DNA of 64,000 bases from Pseudarthrobacter phenanthrenivorans Sphe3. GTDB lineage: Bacteria; Actinomycetota; Actinomycetes; Actinomycetales; Micrococcaceae. The notes beneath the pieces were generated by a model that saw only the letters and a list, made by a program, of their open reading frames with translations, had not been told where the DNA came from and made no database searches. This document shows positions 62,564 to 64,000 of the stretch, in pieces. The DNA lies in contig NC_015145.1 of the NCBI RefSeq assembly GCF_000189535.1, positions 1,674,001 to 1,738,000 of the forward strand, written 5' to 3'. Numbering within the stretch: the stretch's first letter is position 1; every line of letters starts with the position of its first letter. The translations under genes were made by a program, and so were the position numbers.

Positions 62564-63936
62564 CCGCCAAGACCCAAACCCAGCCTGGAATTTCCGGAGA
62601 CGCCGCTACGGAAGTAGTGCTCGAGGTGGGCCCGGTGGCCCACGGCGGCCACTGCGTCGCACGCCATGAGGGCCGCGTGATCTTCGTCCGGCACGGCATC
62701 CCGGGTGAAAAGGTGCGGGCACGGCTCACTGACGCCGACGAGACCGCGAAGTTCTGGCGGGCGGACGTCGTCGAGGTCCTCGAGGCCTCTCCCGACCGCG
62801 TGGACCACTTCTGGCATCTGGCTGATTCACGGCGCGCGTGGGGCCACGGGCACCCGCCGGTGGGGGGAGCGGAATTCGGCCACATCACGCTTGCCAGGCA
62901 GCGCCGCCTCAAGGCGGACGTGCTGGCCGAGCAGCTGAAGCGGCTCGCCGGCCTGGAGAGCGTTCCGGGCTGGGACGGCGGCAGCGTGGAGGCCGTGGGA
63001 GGGGCGTCCGACGGCGGCAACGGCCTTGGGTGGCGGACGCGCGCGAGTTTTTCGGTCACCCCCGGCGGGAAGCTTGGAATGCATGCCCACCGGTCCGGGC
63101 ACATTGTCCCCGTGCGGGAGATGCCCCTGGCCGTGGACGCGATCAATGAACTGCGACTGTGGGACATCGACCTGCAGGGTGTGGAGCGGGTGGAAGTGGC
63201 CGCTCCAGCCAACGGCTCCCGTCCGCTGGTGCTGCTGGCCCCGGCCGCGGGAACCAGGCCCAAACGCCTGGCCGCCATCGCAGCGCAGTTGCCGGCGGAC
63301 GTGTCGGTGGCCTCGCTAGACCCCGAGTCCGCAGCCGTCGAGCAGCTGCGGGGCCGCACCTGGGTGCAGGAAACCGCGGCCGGCCACGACTACCGGGTCA
63401 CGGGCGCCGGGTTCTGGCAGATCCACCGCGACGCGCCCGAAGCGCTTGTGGGGGCTGTCACACAATTCCTGCAGGGCGGCGGCTACCTCCACCCGGGAGC
63501 GGTGGTGGCGGATCTTTATGCAGGTGCAGGCCTGTTCACGGCAGTCCTGGCGGACGCGGTGGGGGAGACGGGCTCGGTCCTGTCCGTGGAGGGGGCTGCG
63601 GGAACCAGCCGCGACGCCCGCAAGAACCTGCACGCTGCACCCCAGGTGGAGATCGTCCAGGGCCGCGTAGAGCGGGTCCTGCGCCAGAAACCGCGGAACT
63701 TCGACGCCCTGATCCTGGACCCGCCCCGCGCCGGTGCAGGGAAAGCCGTGGTCAATCAGCTCCTGGCCGCGCACCCCCGCGCCATTGCCTACGTATCCTG
63801 CGATCCGGCGTCGTTCGCCCGGGACGTTGGGTACTTCCGCCAGGCGGGCTGGGAGCTGTCAGGCCTGAGGGCCCTGGACCTGTATCCCCACACCCATCAT
63901 CTGGAGACGGTGGCGTTACTGGCCCCTCGTCCCTGA
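62560..63936 (+). CDS. TRAM-domain SAM-dependent RNA methyltransferase
   Basis: A 458-residue protein of the RumA/TrmA (uracil-5) methyltransferase family. An N-terminal TRAM domain (about 15-75: VGPVAHGGHCVARHEGRVIFVRHGIPGE-like) leads to a catalytic domain. That domain has the SAM site VADLYAGAGLFT, the DPPRAGAGK motif and the nucleophile Cys in YVSCDPASFARD. The iron-sulfur cysteines that RumA has between the TRAM and catalytic domains are absent here. The ATG overlaps the permease stop (ATGA). The RNA target, 23S rRNA or tRNA, cannot be told. Confidence 0.88.
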   Translation: MTAKTQTQPGISGDAATEVVLEVGPVAHGGHCVARHEGRVIFVRHGIPGEKVRARLTDADETAKFWRADVVEVLEASPDRVDHFWHLADSRRAWGHGHPPVGGAEFGHITLARQRRLKADVLAEQLKRLAGLESVPGWDGGSVEAVGGASDGGNGLGWRTRASFSVTPGGKLGMHAHRSGHIVPVREMPLAVDAINELRLWDIDLQGVERVEVAAPANGSRPLVLLAPAAGTRPKRLAAIAAQLPADVSVASLDPESAAVEQLRGRTWVQETAAGHDYRVTGAGFWQIHRDAPEALVGAVTQFLQGGGYLHPGAVVADLYAGAGLFTAVLADAVGETGSVLSVEGAAGTSRDARKNLHAAPQVEIVQGRVERVLRQKPRNFDALILDPPRAGAGKAVVNQLLAAHPRAIAYVSCDPASFARDVGYFRQAGWELSGLRALDLYPHTHHLETVALLAPRP

Positions 63937-63952
63937 TGCCGGAACCGGGATC

Positions 63953-63974
63953 GACTACTATGGCGGTAGTAGTC
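63953..63974. promoter_or_regulatory. Perfect 8-bp dyad at the window end
   Basis: GACTACTA and its complement TAGTAGTC are separated by six bases, 17 bases after the methyltransferase stop. It may be a weak terminator or an operator of the next gene, which lies outside the window. Confidence 0.45.
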
Positions 63975-64000
63975 CCACGTCGCGCTCCGTAATCACGGCC

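Overview
This 64 kb window is GC-rich chromosomal DNA from a Gram-positive actinobacterium. It most resembles Micrococcaceae of the Arthrobacter/Pseudarthrobacter type. The grounds are a polyphosphate glucokinase of the Arthrobacter glucomannokinase kind, a fused CydDC exporter, the DUF3710/OB-fold/DUF3159/TrkA block, the lipA-lipB-DUF4191-RDD-glnA-glnE-glnA2 block, and many GTG/TTG starts. I see no rRNA, tRNA, CRISPR array, prophage, insertion sequence or transfer module. The gene order is that of a conserved housekeeping region.

Layout. 1-4.4 kb: end of a membrane protein gene, hisD, nrdR, then ppgK and map on the minus strand and a 54-residue SPOR-like gene. 4.5-13.5 kb: panB, then a nitrogen cluster of glnA2, glnE and (minus) glnA, with VOC and GNAT genes between them and an RDD membrane protein divergent from glnA. 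13.5-29.2 kb: DUF3817, DUF4191, lipA-lipB, a membrane Ser/Thr kinase, a TIGR01777 epimerase, a tricorn-type protease, OsmC, a four-helix membrane protein, E2 (sucB/dlaT-like), lpdA and pepA. The lipoate genes therefore sit near lipoylated E2 and E3. 29.4-37.6 kb: PAC2 protein, MFS transporter, DUF4192, the principal sigma factor sigA, a DUF7455 zinc protein and parE. 37.6-45.4 kb: an M56 protease/BlaI repressor pair divergent from cydA-cydB-cydDC. 45.4-55.4 kb: DinB-like protein, parC, a GNAT/acyl-CoA-synthetase acetyltransferase, DUF5998, an alkaline-phosphatase-fold protein, thymidine kinase and sepH. 55.5-64 kb: DUF4193, DUF3093, dut, DUF3710, an OB-fold protein, DUF3159, the ceoB/ceoC potassium-gating subunits, a KimA-like permease and a TRAM-domain RNA methyltransferase.

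Regulatory signals are the most informative non-coding content. (i) Three copies of the dyad TTCTAC-n5-GTAGAA lie between the BlaI-family gene and cydA. One lies next to a candidate promoter of the BlaI gene and two cover the start region of the cydA promoter, which suggests that a BlaI/M56 switch controls cytochrome bd and CydDC. (ii) A four-box GlnR-type operator lies upstream of glnA, beside a pair of CCACA-N-TGTGG palindromes. (iii) Nine genes have a TAnnnT-like -10 hexamer ending exactly six bases before their start codon, which implies leaderless transcripts; lipB is a tenth with seven bases. (iv) nrdR has two NrdR-box-like sites. (v) Several strong hairpin terminators sit between convergent genes, two of them sharing an 18-base arm.

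I found no clearly unprecedented multi-gene system. The best candidate for new biology is the BlaI-M56 module wired to cydABDC. The leaderless-start pattern comes next.
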